NCBI RefSeq assembly: GCF_030680395.1
Contig: NZ_JAUXVR010000041.1
Coordinates: 62,001 to 126,000 of the forward strand
Reading direction: 5' to 3'
Length of the DNA stretch: 64,000 nt
DNA from: Methylobacter sp.
GTDB lineage: Bacteria; Pseudomonadota; Gammaproteobacteria; Methylococcales; Methylomonadaceae
The stretch's first letter is position 1, and each line of letters opens with the position of its first letter. Of this stretch, positions 1 to 7,313 are shown in pieces. Both the position numbers and the translations under genes were made by a program. The notes beneath the pieces are model-generated. The model worked only from the letters and a program-made list of their open reading frames with translations, was not told the DNA's origin and did no database searches.

Positions 1-1
1 G

Positions 2-91
2 GATCATCATAGCCAACCCGAAATGACCACAACCCGGATTATCGGCTGGCTGGACCAGATTAAGCCGGCGTTGTTGGAGAAATTGAATTAA
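2..91 (+). CDS. 3' end of an unidentified gene (partial)
   Basis: An open frame enters from the left edge and ends at TAA 89-91, giving 29 C-terminal residues ending in KPALLEKLN. The helical, Lys/Leu-rich end would suit many enzymes, for instance an alpha/beta hydrolase, but nothing diagnostic is present. The last 29 bases of the frame are duplicated 217 bp downstream, so the end of this gene has been copied by a repeat rearrangement. Confidence 0.4.
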   Translation, partial: DHHSQPEMTTTRIIGWLDQIKPALLEKLN

Positions 92-352
92 TGCTTTCGT
101 CGTATTTAACCGAAGGACATTTATGGTTCCCACGCTCTGCGTCGCTGCCATTAAGTTAAGAGATACGCTGGTTCCCAAGCTCCCGCTTGGGAACCCAGTG
201 AGCAAAGCTCCAGCTTTGCGAGCCGGGAAGCTAGAGCTTCCCGTACCGAATTCCCAAGCAGGAGCTTGGGAACTAGCGCAGCCGGCGTTGTTGGAGAAAT
301 TGAATTAATGCTTTCGTCGTATTTAACCGAAGGACATTTATGGTTCCCACGC
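63..352. repeat. 73-bp direct duplication flanking an inserted palindromic element
   Basis: Positions 63-135 and 280-352 are identical over 73 bp (offset 217). The segment between them is a repeat element containing the hairpin GTTCCCAAGC/GCTTGGGAAC, and it recurs almost unchanged at 58841-58996. The second 73-bp copy runs into a palindrome GTTCCCACGC-AGA-GCGTGGGAAC at 343-365. The arrangement looks like an element whose arrival or recombination duplicated flanking DNA that includes the end of the upstream gene. Confidence 0.8.
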
Positions 353-416
353 AGAGCGTGGGAACGATGAGTTTATGTTTCGGGAAGTTATTACCGACCA
401 TATCCTAAGGACATAA

Positions 417-869
417 ATGATGAACAACGCCGACAGCATTGCTCAATTGTGCCGCTATATCGCCGAACGAAAGCCGGTGTTGAAAAAACAATATGAGCAG
501 TTACTCGCCCAAGATCTTTCGCGGCAACAATGGGACGGCTGTTTTCAACGCAATGTGTTGATCGTTTTGGAACAGGCTTATGACGAGGCGCTGGCATTTG
601 TGAAAACGCTGCCGTTCGATAGCGCCGCAAGTTCCGTTAATCAAGGGTTATCGAATGTAACCCAGCAAGCGCTGGGCGCTTTCGACGGATTCGTTGACGA
701 TTTCTTAGTGTTTGTCGTCGATAAACATCGCACCTCCTGCGCGTTATCCAATTTTCCCGACGAACATAAACCGGACAAAACCTACGTTAACGCGGTGATG
801 CGGGACATCGCCGGGCTTTGGCAGAGCTTTGCTTTAACTATTAATGCTTATTTTCTGGAATGCAGGTAA
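417..869 (+). CDS. Unidentified 150-aa soluble protein
   Basis: The start ATG 417 follows AAGGACAT at good ribosome-binding distance. The product is 150 aa, acidic and mostly helical, with no signal peptide or membrane segment. It has two cysteines near the N-terminal third, one after VDKHRTS and one near the C terminus, with no recognisable metal motif. It lies 32 bp before a GST gene on the same strand, so the two are probably cotranscribed. I do not recognise the family. Confidence 0.6.
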   Translation: MMNNADSIAQLCRYIAERKPVLKKQYEQLLAQDLSRQQWDGCFQRNVLIVLEQAYDEALAFVKTLPFDSAASSVNQGLSNVTQQALGAFDGFVDDFLVFVVDKHRTSCALSNFPDEHKPDKTYVNAVMRDIAGLWQSFALTINAYFLECR

Positions 870-901
870 CGCAGTCCGTTCAAAACACACAGGAAAATCG
901 A

Positions 902-1522
902 ATGAAATTGTATTTAACGCCCGGCTCCTGCTCGACAGGCATCCATATTTTAATGGAAGAGATCGACTTGGTTTTCGAAGCGCATCTCGTGAATTTATTG
1001 GCTGGGGATCAAAATACGCCGGATTATCTTGCCGTAAACCCGAAAGCCACCATCCCGACGCTGGTGCGCAACGACGGCACTGCACTGACCGAATTTCAAG
1101 CGATCGCCTATTGGTTGGCGCGAAGCTATCCCAAAGCCAAACTGTTGCCCGGCGACCCGGACGGCGACGCGCACGTCATTGAGCTGATGGATTACGTGGT
1201 CGGCACTGTTCACGGACAGGGTTTCGCCAGAATTTTTACGACCGACCGGTTCGCGCTCAATGAAGCCGATTTTGAGGCCGTCAGAGCTCAAGGCATGGAT
1301 ATCGTTAGACGAGGGTTTGCGGTCATTAATGACGGTTTGCCGCCTGAAGGCTATGTCATGGGTTCTTTCAGCATCGCCGATGCGGCTTTGTTTTATGTCG
1401 AGTTTTGGGCCTACAAAACCGGGATTGTACTGCCGGAAAATTGCTTGAAACATTATCGATTGATGCTTGAGCGCCCGGTAGTCAGGCGCGTCTTGGCCGA
1501 AGAAGGCTATCGTTTGGATTAG
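902..1522 (+). CDS. Glutathione S-transferase (beta class-like)
   Basis: 206 aa from ATG 902; the frame is open further upstream, but this start gives the canonical N terminus MKLYLTPGSCS. Residues 1-80 form the thioredoxin-like domain, with Cys10 at the place of the catalytic/mixed-disulphide cysteine of bacterial beta-class GSTs and the cis-Pro region VNPKATIPTL. The rest is the helical domain, including the N-capping segment GSFSIADAAL. It probably conjugates or deglutathionylates electrophiles in the cytosol. It is paired with the unknown gene at 417. A role in nitrogen fixation is only suggested by neighbourhood. Confidence 0.9.
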   Translation: MKLYLTPGSCSTGIHILMEEIDLVFEAHLVNLLAGDQNTPDYLAVNPKATIPTLVRNDGTALTEFQAIAYWLARSYPKAKLLPGDPDGDAHVIELMDYVVGTVHGQGFARIFTTDRFALNEADFEAVRAQGMDIVRRGFAVINDGLPPEGYVMGSFSIADAALFYVEFWAYKTGIVLPENCLKHYRLMLERPVVRRVLAEEGYRLD

Positions 1523-1576
1523 CCTAAAAACCATAGTTGAGCATTCTGCGGCTGGACGGGGCATGCGCTATGCACA

Positions 1577-1603
1577 CCTTCCAGGTTTTAAAAACCTGGA
1601 AGG
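1577..1603. terminator. Palindrome downstream of the GST gene, possible terminator
   Basis: CCTTCCAGGTTTT followed by its complement AAAAACCTGGAAGG forms a hairpin with almost no loop, 54 bp after the GST stop. It lacks a clean T-tract on either side, so it may be a repeat element rather than a true rho-independent terminator. Confidence 0.4.
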
Positions 1604-1604
1604 C

Positions 1605-1884
1605 GTGGCTGGACGGGGTTTGCAACCCCGTCCGAAACGTTTGGCGGATGAAGATATGACAGTAGTTATCGAAAACGCTGGGGACGAGGGTGCAAACCCC
1701 GTCCCGCTCGGGGTCATAACTCGCGGCGTGTGGGAACCAGCGCTGTGGCTGGACGGGGTTTGCAACCCCGTCCGAAACGTTTGGCGGATAAAGATATGAC
1801 AGTAGTTATCGAAAACGCTAGGGACGGAGGTGCAACCCCCGTCCCGCTCGGGGTCATAACTCGCGGCGTGTGGGAACCAGCGCT
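1605..1884. repeat. Tandem duplication of a 140-bp palindromic unit
   Basis: Two adjacent copies, 1605-1744 and 1745-1884, differ at only a few bases. Each begins with the hairpin GGACGGGGTTTGCAACCCCGTCC and contains a second pair of GGGACG/CGTCCC arms. A diverged partial copy lies at 58997-59085. The unit has no convincing coding potential and looks like a mobile or recombining intergenic repeat. Confidence 0.85.
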
Positions 1885-1943
1885 CACTAAAATTATTAAC
1901 TTAATGGCAGTGACATAGCACCTAAAAATGAGGAAAACACAAA

Positions 1944-2339
1944 ATGACAATAATTGAAAAAACCGACGCACTTATCGTCGGCTATACGCTGATCGATAAC
2001 GATCATGATGAGTTTATCAGCCTGTTAAACAAACTGGAGTCTGCCGATAACGCGACTTTCCCAGCCTTGTTCCAGCAATTGTACGAACAGACCGAACAGC
2101 ATTTTGATCGGGAAAACCAGTTGATGCAGCAATTTTCCTTTCCTGGAGAGACCGAACACAAAGGCGAACATCAACGGGTTCTCGGAGAATTCAAGCAATT
2201 TAAATCGCGGGTTGATAAAGGACTGATTGCTTTTGGCCGTTCGTTTGTCAAAGACCGCCTCCCGCAATGGTTCGGGCTTCACGTAACGACGATGGACAGC
2301 GCGTTGGCGGCGCACATTAAAGTACAGTCCCAAGCGTAG
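1944..2339 (+). CDS. Bacteriohemerythrin
   Basis: 131 aa. The diiron ligand pattern of hemerythrins is complete: His21, His53 with Glu57, His72 and His76, and His113 with Asp118 (HxxxxD). The protein is a single domain with no fused sensor or membrane segment, so it probably binds O2 reversibly in the cytoplasm. In aerobic methanotrophs such proteins are thought to carry O2 to the membrane monooxygenase; next to nif genes it could also buffer O2 around nitrogenase. An AGGAAA ribosome site precedes ATG 1944. The AlkB-like gene follows after 4 bp. Confidence 0.93.
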   Translation: MTIIEKTDALIVGYTLIDNDHDEFISLLNKLESADNATFPALFQQLYEQTEQHFDRENQLMQQFSFPGETEHKGEHQRVLGEFKQFKSRVDKGLIAFGRSFVKDRLPQWFGLHVTTMDSALAAHIKVQSQA

Positions 2340-2343
2340 GTCG

Positions 2344-2931
2344 ATGGTGCGCTACCCCGAACTGGAGATCATTGAAGACTTTTACGATGCCGCCGAATGC
2401 GAACGCATCTATCGGCGTTTACTGCATGAACAAAATTGGCCCGATAATCGATATGCCGTCGCCGGACGGCAATTTACCCTGCCCAGATTACAAACCTGGC
2501 ACGCCGATCCGGGTATTCGCTACAGCTATAGTAACAACCTGCTGCAAACCCGGTCATGGACGCCTTTGCTGTCCGAGATCAGAGCCAAAATCGAGTCAGC
2601 CTTAAATTTCTCCTTTAACTCGGTATTGGTTAATCTGTATCGAAACGGCAATGATTATGTCGGTTGGCATTCGGATAACGAGCCGGAACTGGGCGAACAA
2701 CCCTTTATCGCGTCATTGACGTTCGGCGCGGAACGCCACTTCGAGTTCAGGCATAAACAATCGTCGGAAAATGGCCGGGTATTATTGTGTAGCGGCACCT
2801 TGCTGGTTATGCAGCCGACTTTTCAGCACCATTGGCTGCACAGCATTCCACTCGATCAAAACGTCACGGAGGGGCGCATCAACTTAACGTTCCGTAAGGT
2901 TATCCCTGTAAGCAAGCGTTTTTCAAATTAG
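2344..2931 (+). CDS. AlkB-like 2-oxoglutarate/Fe(II) dioxygenase
   Basis: 195 aa. It carries the AlkB core NLYRNGNDYVGWHSDNE, in which H and D of HSD are iron ligands. The third iron histidine lies in the QHHWLHSIP segment, and the C-terminal RINLTFR supplies the arginines that bind 2-oxoglutarate. Length and sequence resemble the ALKBH2-type branch that directly demethylates alkylated DNA bases. It starts 4 bp after the hemerythrin stop, so the two are translated from one message. Its stop overlaps the convergent gene at 2928 by 4 bp. Confidence 0.92.
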   Translation: MVRYPELEIIEDFYDAAECERIYRRLLHEQNWPDNRYAVAGRQFTLPRLQTWHADPGIRYSYSNNLLQTRSWTPLLSEIRAKIESALNFSFNSVLVNLYRNGNDYVGWHSDNEPELGEQPFIASLTFGAERHFEFRHKQSSENGRVLLCSGTLLVMQPTFQHHWLHSIPLDQNVTEGRINLTFRKVIPVSKRFSN

Positions 2932-3242
2932 ATCATTGTGCCGCGACACTCCATCTCGCCCGACTCATTAAAGTAAATCTCGCGCACTTCATCGTCCTCG
3001 GTTATTTGCGCATGCTTTAAAACGCCGTCATCGTAATATTGATACTGATGTTCGGATTCAACCTCGCCGTAAACCACTTTCTGGCAAAGCAGCATTCTGC
3101 CCTGGTCATCAAAACGACTGCGGTAATACGTGTTTCGATTGTTTAAGCTGTCTCCGGTTATTTCGTTGACCAGCTTTAACGGCAGCTTGACGCCGCTATA
3201 ACTGACAAAATAACGAAATTCGGATTGTTGTTCTTGATTCAT
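2928..3242 (-). CDS. Conserved-looking hypothetical protein, end of the nifF-side run
   Basis: 104 aa from ATG 3242 (an upstream TTG would add three residues). The protein is acidic and polar with many Tyr and Glu residues, has no membrane segment, and reads as a small beta-rich domain (YFVSYSGVKLPLKLVNEI, then alternating DDQGRML and YYDDG turns). It is the last gene of the long minus-strand nif accessory run, 12 bp after the preceding gene. I do not recognise a named family with certainty; the location suggests a nitrogen-fixation accessory. Confidence 0.65.
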   Translation of the reverse strand: MNQEQQSEFRYFVSYSGVKLPLKLVNEITGDSLNNRNTYYRSRFDDQGRMLLCQKVVYGEVESEHQYQYYDDGVLKHAQITEDDEVREIYFNESGEMECRGTMI

Positions 3243-3254
3243 AATAGGCAAGCG

Positions 3255-3551
3255 TTAAAAAAGATGAGTGGAAAGTGTCTCTATGATTTGGTCCAAGGTC
3301 AGGTTTTCATTTTCGCCGACAATGTTATGCATGGAAATCGGGTATTTCAGGTCTATGCCGTAACGTCCTGAATTCTGGCCGAAGGTGTAGATATAGGCGG
3401 AAATATCCGGTTCGTTAACCGTGCAGAGTTCGATAGCTTGAAAATGCTGCTCCTGATTGTTCAACGCCAGGGTGTTTTCACCGTAACGATGAACCAACTC
3501 CAATAACAGGAGCTTAAGCGGAACATCTTTATCAATGGCCCAGACATTCAT
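3255..3551 (-). CDS. Hypothetical 98-aa protein in the nif accessory run
   Basis: 98 aa, no membrane segment, one cysteine. It has an amphipathic N-terminal helix (LKLLLLELVHRYGE) followed by a mixed alpha/beta stretch. It is sandwiched between the RseC-like gene (14 bp upstream) and the hypothetical gene at 2928 (12 bp downstream), so cotranscription is likely. No clear ribosome site is visible before ATG 3551, which fits translational coupling. Function unknown. Confidence 0.65.
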   Translation of the reverse strand: MNVWAIDKDVPLKLLLLELVHRYGENTLALNNQEQHFQAIELCTVNEPDISAYIYTFGQNSGRYGIDLKYPISMHNIVGENENLTLDQIIETLSTHLF

Positions 3552-3565
3552 ACCGGCATCGAAGG

Positions 3566-4003
3566 TTAAACCTTCCGAACTACGACAGGCCGGGCATAAT
3601 AATTCAGTATCAACAGACTTTGCGCTTTATTGATTAACCATAACGAAACTGTAAAGCTCAGTACGGCGCTGCCGGCAATCCATAAATCCGCGTAATGGGC
3701 ATCAACCGGCAACAGCCACTCGGCCATGCCTGCGCCGGTAAACAAGGCTATTAACGGCACCAGATACAATAACAGGGACGCGCGCAGCAGCAGATTTTCA
3801 TCGATCGCAACCATGACTTCGTCGCCGGTTTTCAGTTGAATATCGCTATCGACCGGTACCGACTTTTTCTTAAGAACGCTGCCGATTGCGTTGGCGGTAC
3901 ACGAGGTTTTTTGCAGACAACCGCCGCATGCGCTGTTTGCTCCGCTTTCGACCCAGACCTGATGGTTTTCTATTTTCACCACGACCGCTAATTCTTCTAT
4001 CAT
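3566..4003 (-). CDS. RseC/MucC-family membrane protein
   Basis: 145 aa from ATG 4003, preceded by GGTGG; ATG 4015 directly after the Rieske stop is an alternative. The N-terminal part has the cysteine cluster CGGCLQKTSC typical of RseC, a soluble domain with KTGDEVMVAIDE, and two transmembrane segments around residues 75-95 and 105-125. RseC proteins are known from the soxR-reducing Rsx/Rnf system and from rseABC. Its place beside nifF and a Rieske protein, in a genome with an rnf operon, suggests an electron-transfer or redox-sensing role. Confidence 0.85.
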   Translation of the reverse strand: MIEELAVVVKIENHQVWVESGANSACGGCLQKTSCTANAIGSVLKKKSVPVDSDIQLKTGDEVMVAIDENLLLRASLLLYLVPLIALFTGAGMAEWLLPVDAHYADLWIAGSAVLSFTVSLWLINKAQSLLILNYYARPVVVRKV

Positions 4004-4015
4004 CGCTACCACCAT

Positions 4016-4381
4016 TCAATCGATAAGGGTCAGATGCTTTTCGGCAAAATAGAGGCTGCCGTCAACCTCTTTCAAACGCAGCGATTGCAAGCGCTGACCG
4101 AAACAAACCGGGCTTTGGCACTCTCCGGTTGTGGGATCGAAGATAAAGCCGTGCATCGAACAACGCAGATATAAGCCGGTTTCGTCAAAGATAGCGTCCT
4201 GCTCGCAATTTAGCGGTCTGTGCATGTGCATGCAATGGTTGACATATGCATAAGCAATGCCTTCAAACGCGAAAATAATGGCCGAAACCGGCTGTTTTTT
4301 AAAACAGACGTTTCGCGTTAAATAGCTGACCTCATCCAATTCATCGCGCCTGCAGGCCGGTTTTGCATTGTCATTTGCCAT
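4016..4381 (-). CDS. Rieske [2Fe-2S] protein
   Basis: 121 aa from ATG 4381; this start has AGGATT ahead of it and avoids overlap with nifF. The Rieske ligands are intact: C-M-H in VNHCMHMHRPL and C-S-M-H in LRCSMHGFIFDP. There is no leader or oxygenase domain, so it is a small soluble ferredoxin-like Rieske protein of the NirD/biphenyl-ferredoxin type. It sits 14 bp after nifF and is followed immediately by the RseC-like gene. A role as an extra electron carrier near nitrogenase is inferred from position. Confidence 0.9.
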   Translation of the reverse strand: MANDNAKPACRRDELDEVSYLTRNVCFKKQPVSAIIFAFEGIAYAYVNHCMHMHRPLNCEQDAIFDETGLYLRCSMHGFIFDPTTGECQSPVCFGQRLQSLRLKEVDGSLYFAEKHLTLID

Positions 4382-4395
4382 TGATAATCCTGACT

Positions 4396-4929
4396 TTAAC
4401 TCCAAGCCTTCGCCAACATTTTCAACCATGCGTCCAGTCTTTCCGGCGTAAGCTCTTTTTGGTTTTCCTGATCCAATGCCAAACCTACAAAGCGATTATC
4501 GACGACGGCTTTGGATTTTTGAAAGTTGTAACCTTCGGTATCCCATGCGCCAATCATGGTTGCGCCGCATTGTTTAAACTGCTCATACAAATAGATCATT
4601 GCATCGACAAATTCCACCGGATAACTTTTTTGATTGCCCAACCCGTAAATCGCCACTTTTTTACCGCTGAAATCCTGCCCGGCCAGCGTCGGCAAAAACT
4701 CCTCCCAACTGGTTGTCGCATTGCCGGTTGATAAGCCGGGCAATTGGCCTTCGCCATACGTGGGCGTACCCAGAATCAAGGTGTCATACGCCTGCAAATC
4801 CGCCACTGCGGCATTGCGGATATTCACCGGCTTGGCGGCAATGGCCGAACCCAATGCCGTTGTTATGTCTTTTGCAATCCGCCGCGTATTGCCTGTATCC
4901 GTACCGAAAAAAACGCCTACTTTAGCCAT
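4396..4929 (-). CDS. nifF: Flavodoxin NifF
   Basis: 177 aa long-chain flavodoxin. The FMN phosphate loop is FFGTDTGNTRRIAKDI (residues 8-23); the aromatic loops flanking the isoalloxazine ring are PTYGEGQLPGLSTGNAT and GLGNQKSYPVEF, with the long-chain insertion present. It is the usual electron donor to the nitrogenase Fe protein. It is read on the minus strand downstream of nifM, clpX and the glutaredoxin gene, as expected for the Azotobacter-like order, but a 346-bp gap with a repeat separates it from the glutaredoxin gene. No sigma54 site is visible in that gap. Confidence 0.95.
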   Translation of the reverse strand: MAKVGVFFGTDTGNTRRIAKDITTALGSAIAAKPVNIRNAAVADLQAYDTLILGTPTYGEGQLPGLSTGNATTSWEEFLPTLAGQDFSGKKVAIYGLGNQKSYPVEFVDAMIYLYEQFKQCGATMIGAWDTEGYNFQKSKAVVDNRFVGLALDQENQKELTPERLDAWLKMLAKAWS

Positions 4930-4980
4930 GATGTCCTCGCTTAACGGGTGAGCTACTCGTTAGTAAGTAAATAAAAACTT

Positions 4981-5244
4981 TTCACCACGAAGGCACGAAG
5001 AGCACGAAGAAACCGAAAGTAAAACTTCGTGCTCTTCGTGTCTCGGCAATTGCTCCTGCATTGCTCTCGATTGCTGTTCCAGACGCAATTCTACCTCCCC
5101 CGTCCTTGGACGTCGTACCTTCTACATAACCCACAGGGAAGTGGGGAATGCAGATATTGCACGACTGTATGGATACAGGAGGTAGAGTAATGCAGGAGCA
5201 ATTACCGAGGAGCAAATATCTGTCCATGCAGTCGTTCGTGGTGA
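4981..5244. repeat. Long nested inverted-repeat element between nifF and grx-bolA
   Basis: The gap opens with TTCACCACGAAGGCACGAAG and closes with its partial complement TTCGTGGTGA. Nested inside are a CACGAAG/CTTCGTG hairpin at about 4990-5045 and a wider pair built on CAATTGCTCCTGCATT and AATGCAGGAGCAATT. Part of the interior (TTGCTGTTCCAGACGCAATTCTACCTCCCC) recurs at 19991-20030, so at least two repeat families are superimposed. No gene is seen in it. Confidence 0.8.
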
Positions 5245-5275
5245 GAATTTCTTATCTATTGTTTATATCAATAGT

Positions 5276-5884
5276 TCAATGCTGAATTTGTAGCAGTCCG
5301 CCAGCCTGTTGTTTATCCTGCCATTCATCCGGAGTAAACGCTTTAACGCTGACCGCATGAAGCTTGCCGGAGGCCAAAGGTTCTTTTAGCGTTGCCAGAA
5401 CCAACTGCTGTTTTTTTACTATCGTTAAATCGTTAAATTGCGAACTGACCACGGTGATCGTTAAATCGCAGCCCTCGCCTTCGATCATCACTTTGGCATC
5501 GTCAATGCCCTGCTGCACCAGTTGCGTAACCTCGCTAACGCTTAGTGCATCGCTTTCAGCTTCCGCTTTTTTCGGCGCGGCGGCTGTCAATAAGGGTAAT
5601 AAGCTGCCGTTGTTGGACATTTCTTCAATAATGTCGCAACCGCCTACCAGCTCGCCGTTAACAAATAATTGCGGATAAGTCGGCCAATGGGAAATGCTCG
5701 GCAACTTCTCACGGATAAACGGCGCTTCCAGCACATTGACATAAGCGTAAGGAATATGGGTCGTATTGAGTATGCCGACCGTTTTGGCGGAAAACCCGCA
5801 TTGCGGATTAGTCGGTACGCCTTTCATGTACAGGATGACCGGATTGTCTGCCAACTGCTTGAGGATTTTGTCTTCGGTTTTCAT
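5276..5884 (-). CDS. Monothiol glutaredoxin fused to a BolA/IbaG domain
   Basis: 202 aa. Residues 1-105 are a Grx4-type monothiol glutaredoxin with the CGFS active site (Cys29), the WPTYPQLFVNGELVGG cis-Pro segment and the GGCDI glutathione-binding motif. After an Ala/Glu-rich linker, residues about 113-195 match the BolA/IbaG fold, from VTQLVQQGIDDAKV to the end motif FTPDEW. Separate Grx4 and BolA proteins form a shared [2Fe-2S] complex; here they are one chain. Where the family normally has the cluster-binding His (RHQLV), this protein reads KQQLV. It lies between clpX and nifF, so a role in Fe-S supply to nitrogenase is likely. Confidence 0.9.
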   Translation of the reverse strand: MKTEDKILKQLADNPVILYMKGVPTNPQCGFSAKTVGILNTTHIPYAYVNVLEAPFIREKLPSISHWPTYPQLFVNGELVGGCDIIEEMSNNGSLLPLLTAAAPKKAEAESDALSVSEVTQLVQQGIDDAKVMIEGEGCDLTITVVSSQFNDLTIVKKQQLVLATLKEPLASGKLHAVSVKAFTPDEWQDKQQAGGLLQIQH

Positions 5885-5905
5885 AAGCTTCCCGTTTTTT
5901 GTTTT

Positions 5906-6031
5906 CTCGTTCCCACGCGTTGCGTGGGAATGCCATGGAGGGACGCGCTGCGTCCCCTGTTACTGTGTACTGCGCGTGATTCGTGGCTCAGCGCGCCTTA
6001 ACTGCATTCCCACGCAGCGCGTGGGAACGAG
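5906..6031. repeat. Palindromic repeat, GTTCCCACGC family (long form)
   Basis: CTCGTTCCCACGCG at the left is matched by CGCGTGGGAACGAG at the right, with internal hairpins including GGGACGCGCTGCGTCCC. It occupies the whole gap between the clpX and grx-bolA genes. Other family members are at 343-365, 10520-10619, 22482-22627 and 57307-57335. Confidence 0.85.
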
Positions 6032-6041
6032 GTATTAACCC

Positions 6042-7313
6042 CTACCCGACCTGCTGCCGGAGTTTGGTTTCAGCCTTTTTGATCAACCTGATCTGGCCTT
6101 CCCCTTTAACCACATCCGCATCGACAATGCATTGCTCAACGTCATCCGCAGATGGAATATCGAACATTGTTTTGCGTAAGATCTGCTCCATAATGCTGCG
6201 TAAACCGCGCGCCCCGGTTTCACGTTCGATGGCTTTTTTGGCGATTTCGATCAAGGCATCATGTTCGAATTTCAACTCCACGCCTTCGTAAGCAAACAGT
6301 TGTTGATATTGGCGCACCAGCGCATTTTTGGGTTCGGTCAAAACCCGAATCAAGGCGTCAACATCAAGCGCTTCTAAAGGAGCCAATACCGGAAAACGAC
6401 CGATAAACTCGGGGATTAAGCCGAATTTTCGCAAATCGCTCGGTTGTGTCGCATTCAGCATATCGTCCAATGACGGTTTTTCAGCCGTTTTATTCACTTC
6501 GGCATGAAAGCCGATAGCGGAATTGGTCGGCACTAAACGTTTTTCGACATGTTTTTCAAGGCCCGGAAATGAACCGCCGGCGATAAACAGAATATTGCGC
6601 GTATCCATGGTTATGTCGCCGTCTTTATTACGCCCTTTGGCCGGAATCTTAACGTGCGAGCCTTCAACCAGTCTTAACAATGCCTGTTGCACGCCTTCGC
6701 CGGACACATCGCGGGTTCCGGTTTGCTGCTCCGGACTGCGGGCGATTTTGTCGATTTCATCCAGATAGACGATACCCCATTCTGCGTTGACCATATTGCC
6801 TTCGGCGACATCCAACAATCTGACCAGGATGTTTTCCACGTCATCGCCGACATAACCCGCCTGGGTCAGTGTTGTCGCATCGGCAATAACAAACGGTACC
6901 CCGACAATTTTTGCCAAAGTGCTGGCTAACAGCGTCTTCCCGGTACCGGACGGCCCGATTAACAGAATATTGGATTTACCGATTTCCACATCTTTATCGA
7001 ATTCGCCCAAACCCGCGTCTCCGCTTTCGTGCTTCAGGCGCTTGTAATGGTTATAAACAGCAACCGCCAATATTTCTTTGGCCAGATGCTGTCCGATAAT
7101 ATATTGATCAAGATGGTCTTTGATTTTTGCAGGAATAGGCAATGCGCCCTGCATTTCGGAAAGCTCTTTTTTCCGGCTCCAGTTACTGACAACCTGATGG
7201 GCTAATGACACGCAAGCCCCGCAAATATAACCTTCGCTACCGGCAATCAAAGGTACCGAAGCGGATTGCTCTATGCCGCAAAAAGAACAGTGTTTGATTT
7301 CTTTATCGCTCAT
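6042..7313 (-). CDS. clpX: ClpX, nif-associated copy
   Basis: 423 aa AAA+ unfoldase. The N-terminal zinc domain has Cys9, Cys12, Cys31 and Cys34. The AAA+ core shows Walker A GPSGTGKT, the pore-loop segment [10 protein letters not shown], Walker [10 protein letters not shown] and EFIGRFPVL near sensor/arginine residues. ClpX feeds substrates to ClpP; no clpP adjoins it, so this is not the housekeeping clpP-clpX-lon locus. A second clpX in the nif cluster is known in A. vinelandii, next to nifM. The start ATG overlaps the nifM stop by 4 bp, so it is translationally coupled. A role in turnover of NifM clients or NifB is inference. Confidence 0.93.
   Translation of the reverse strand: MSDKEIKHCSFCGIEQSASVPLIAGSEGYICGACVSLAHQVVSNWSRKKELSEMQGALPIPAKIKDHLDQYIIGQHLAKEILAVAVYNHYKRLKHESGDAGLGEFDKDVEIGKSNILLIGPSGTGKTLLASTLAKIVGVPFVIADATTLTQAGYVGDDVENILVRLLDVAEGNMVNAEWGIVYLDEIDKIARSPEQQTGTRDVSGEGVQQALLRLVEGSHVKIPAKGRNKDGDITMDTRNILFIAGGSFPGLEKHVEKRLVPTNSAIGFHAEVNKTAEKPSLDDMLNATQPSDLRKFGLIPEFIGRFPVLAPLEALDVDALIRVLTEPKNALVRQYQQLFAYEGVELKFEHDALIEIAKKAIERETGARGLRSIMEQILRKTMFDIPSADDVEQCIVDADVVKGEGQIRLIKKAETKLRQQVG

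Noticed and set aside
391-630. Open frame antisense to the 150-aa gene
   Set aside because: Lies entirely over the better-supported gene at 417, with no ribosome site.
1605-1884. CRISPR-like array
   Set aside because: Two long contiguous copies without spacers; no cas genes in the window.
1905-1920. Sigma54-like TGGCAGTGACATAGCA before the hemerythrin gene
   Set aside because: Spacing fits, but the left half belongs to a recurring repeat word (TTAATGGCAGTGA), the -12 box is poor, the leader would be only about 13 bases, and no NifA site lies upstream.
1563-1971. Open frames on both strands in the tandem repeat
   Set aside because: Their translations are copies of the repeat itself; frames arise from the palindromes, not from a gene.
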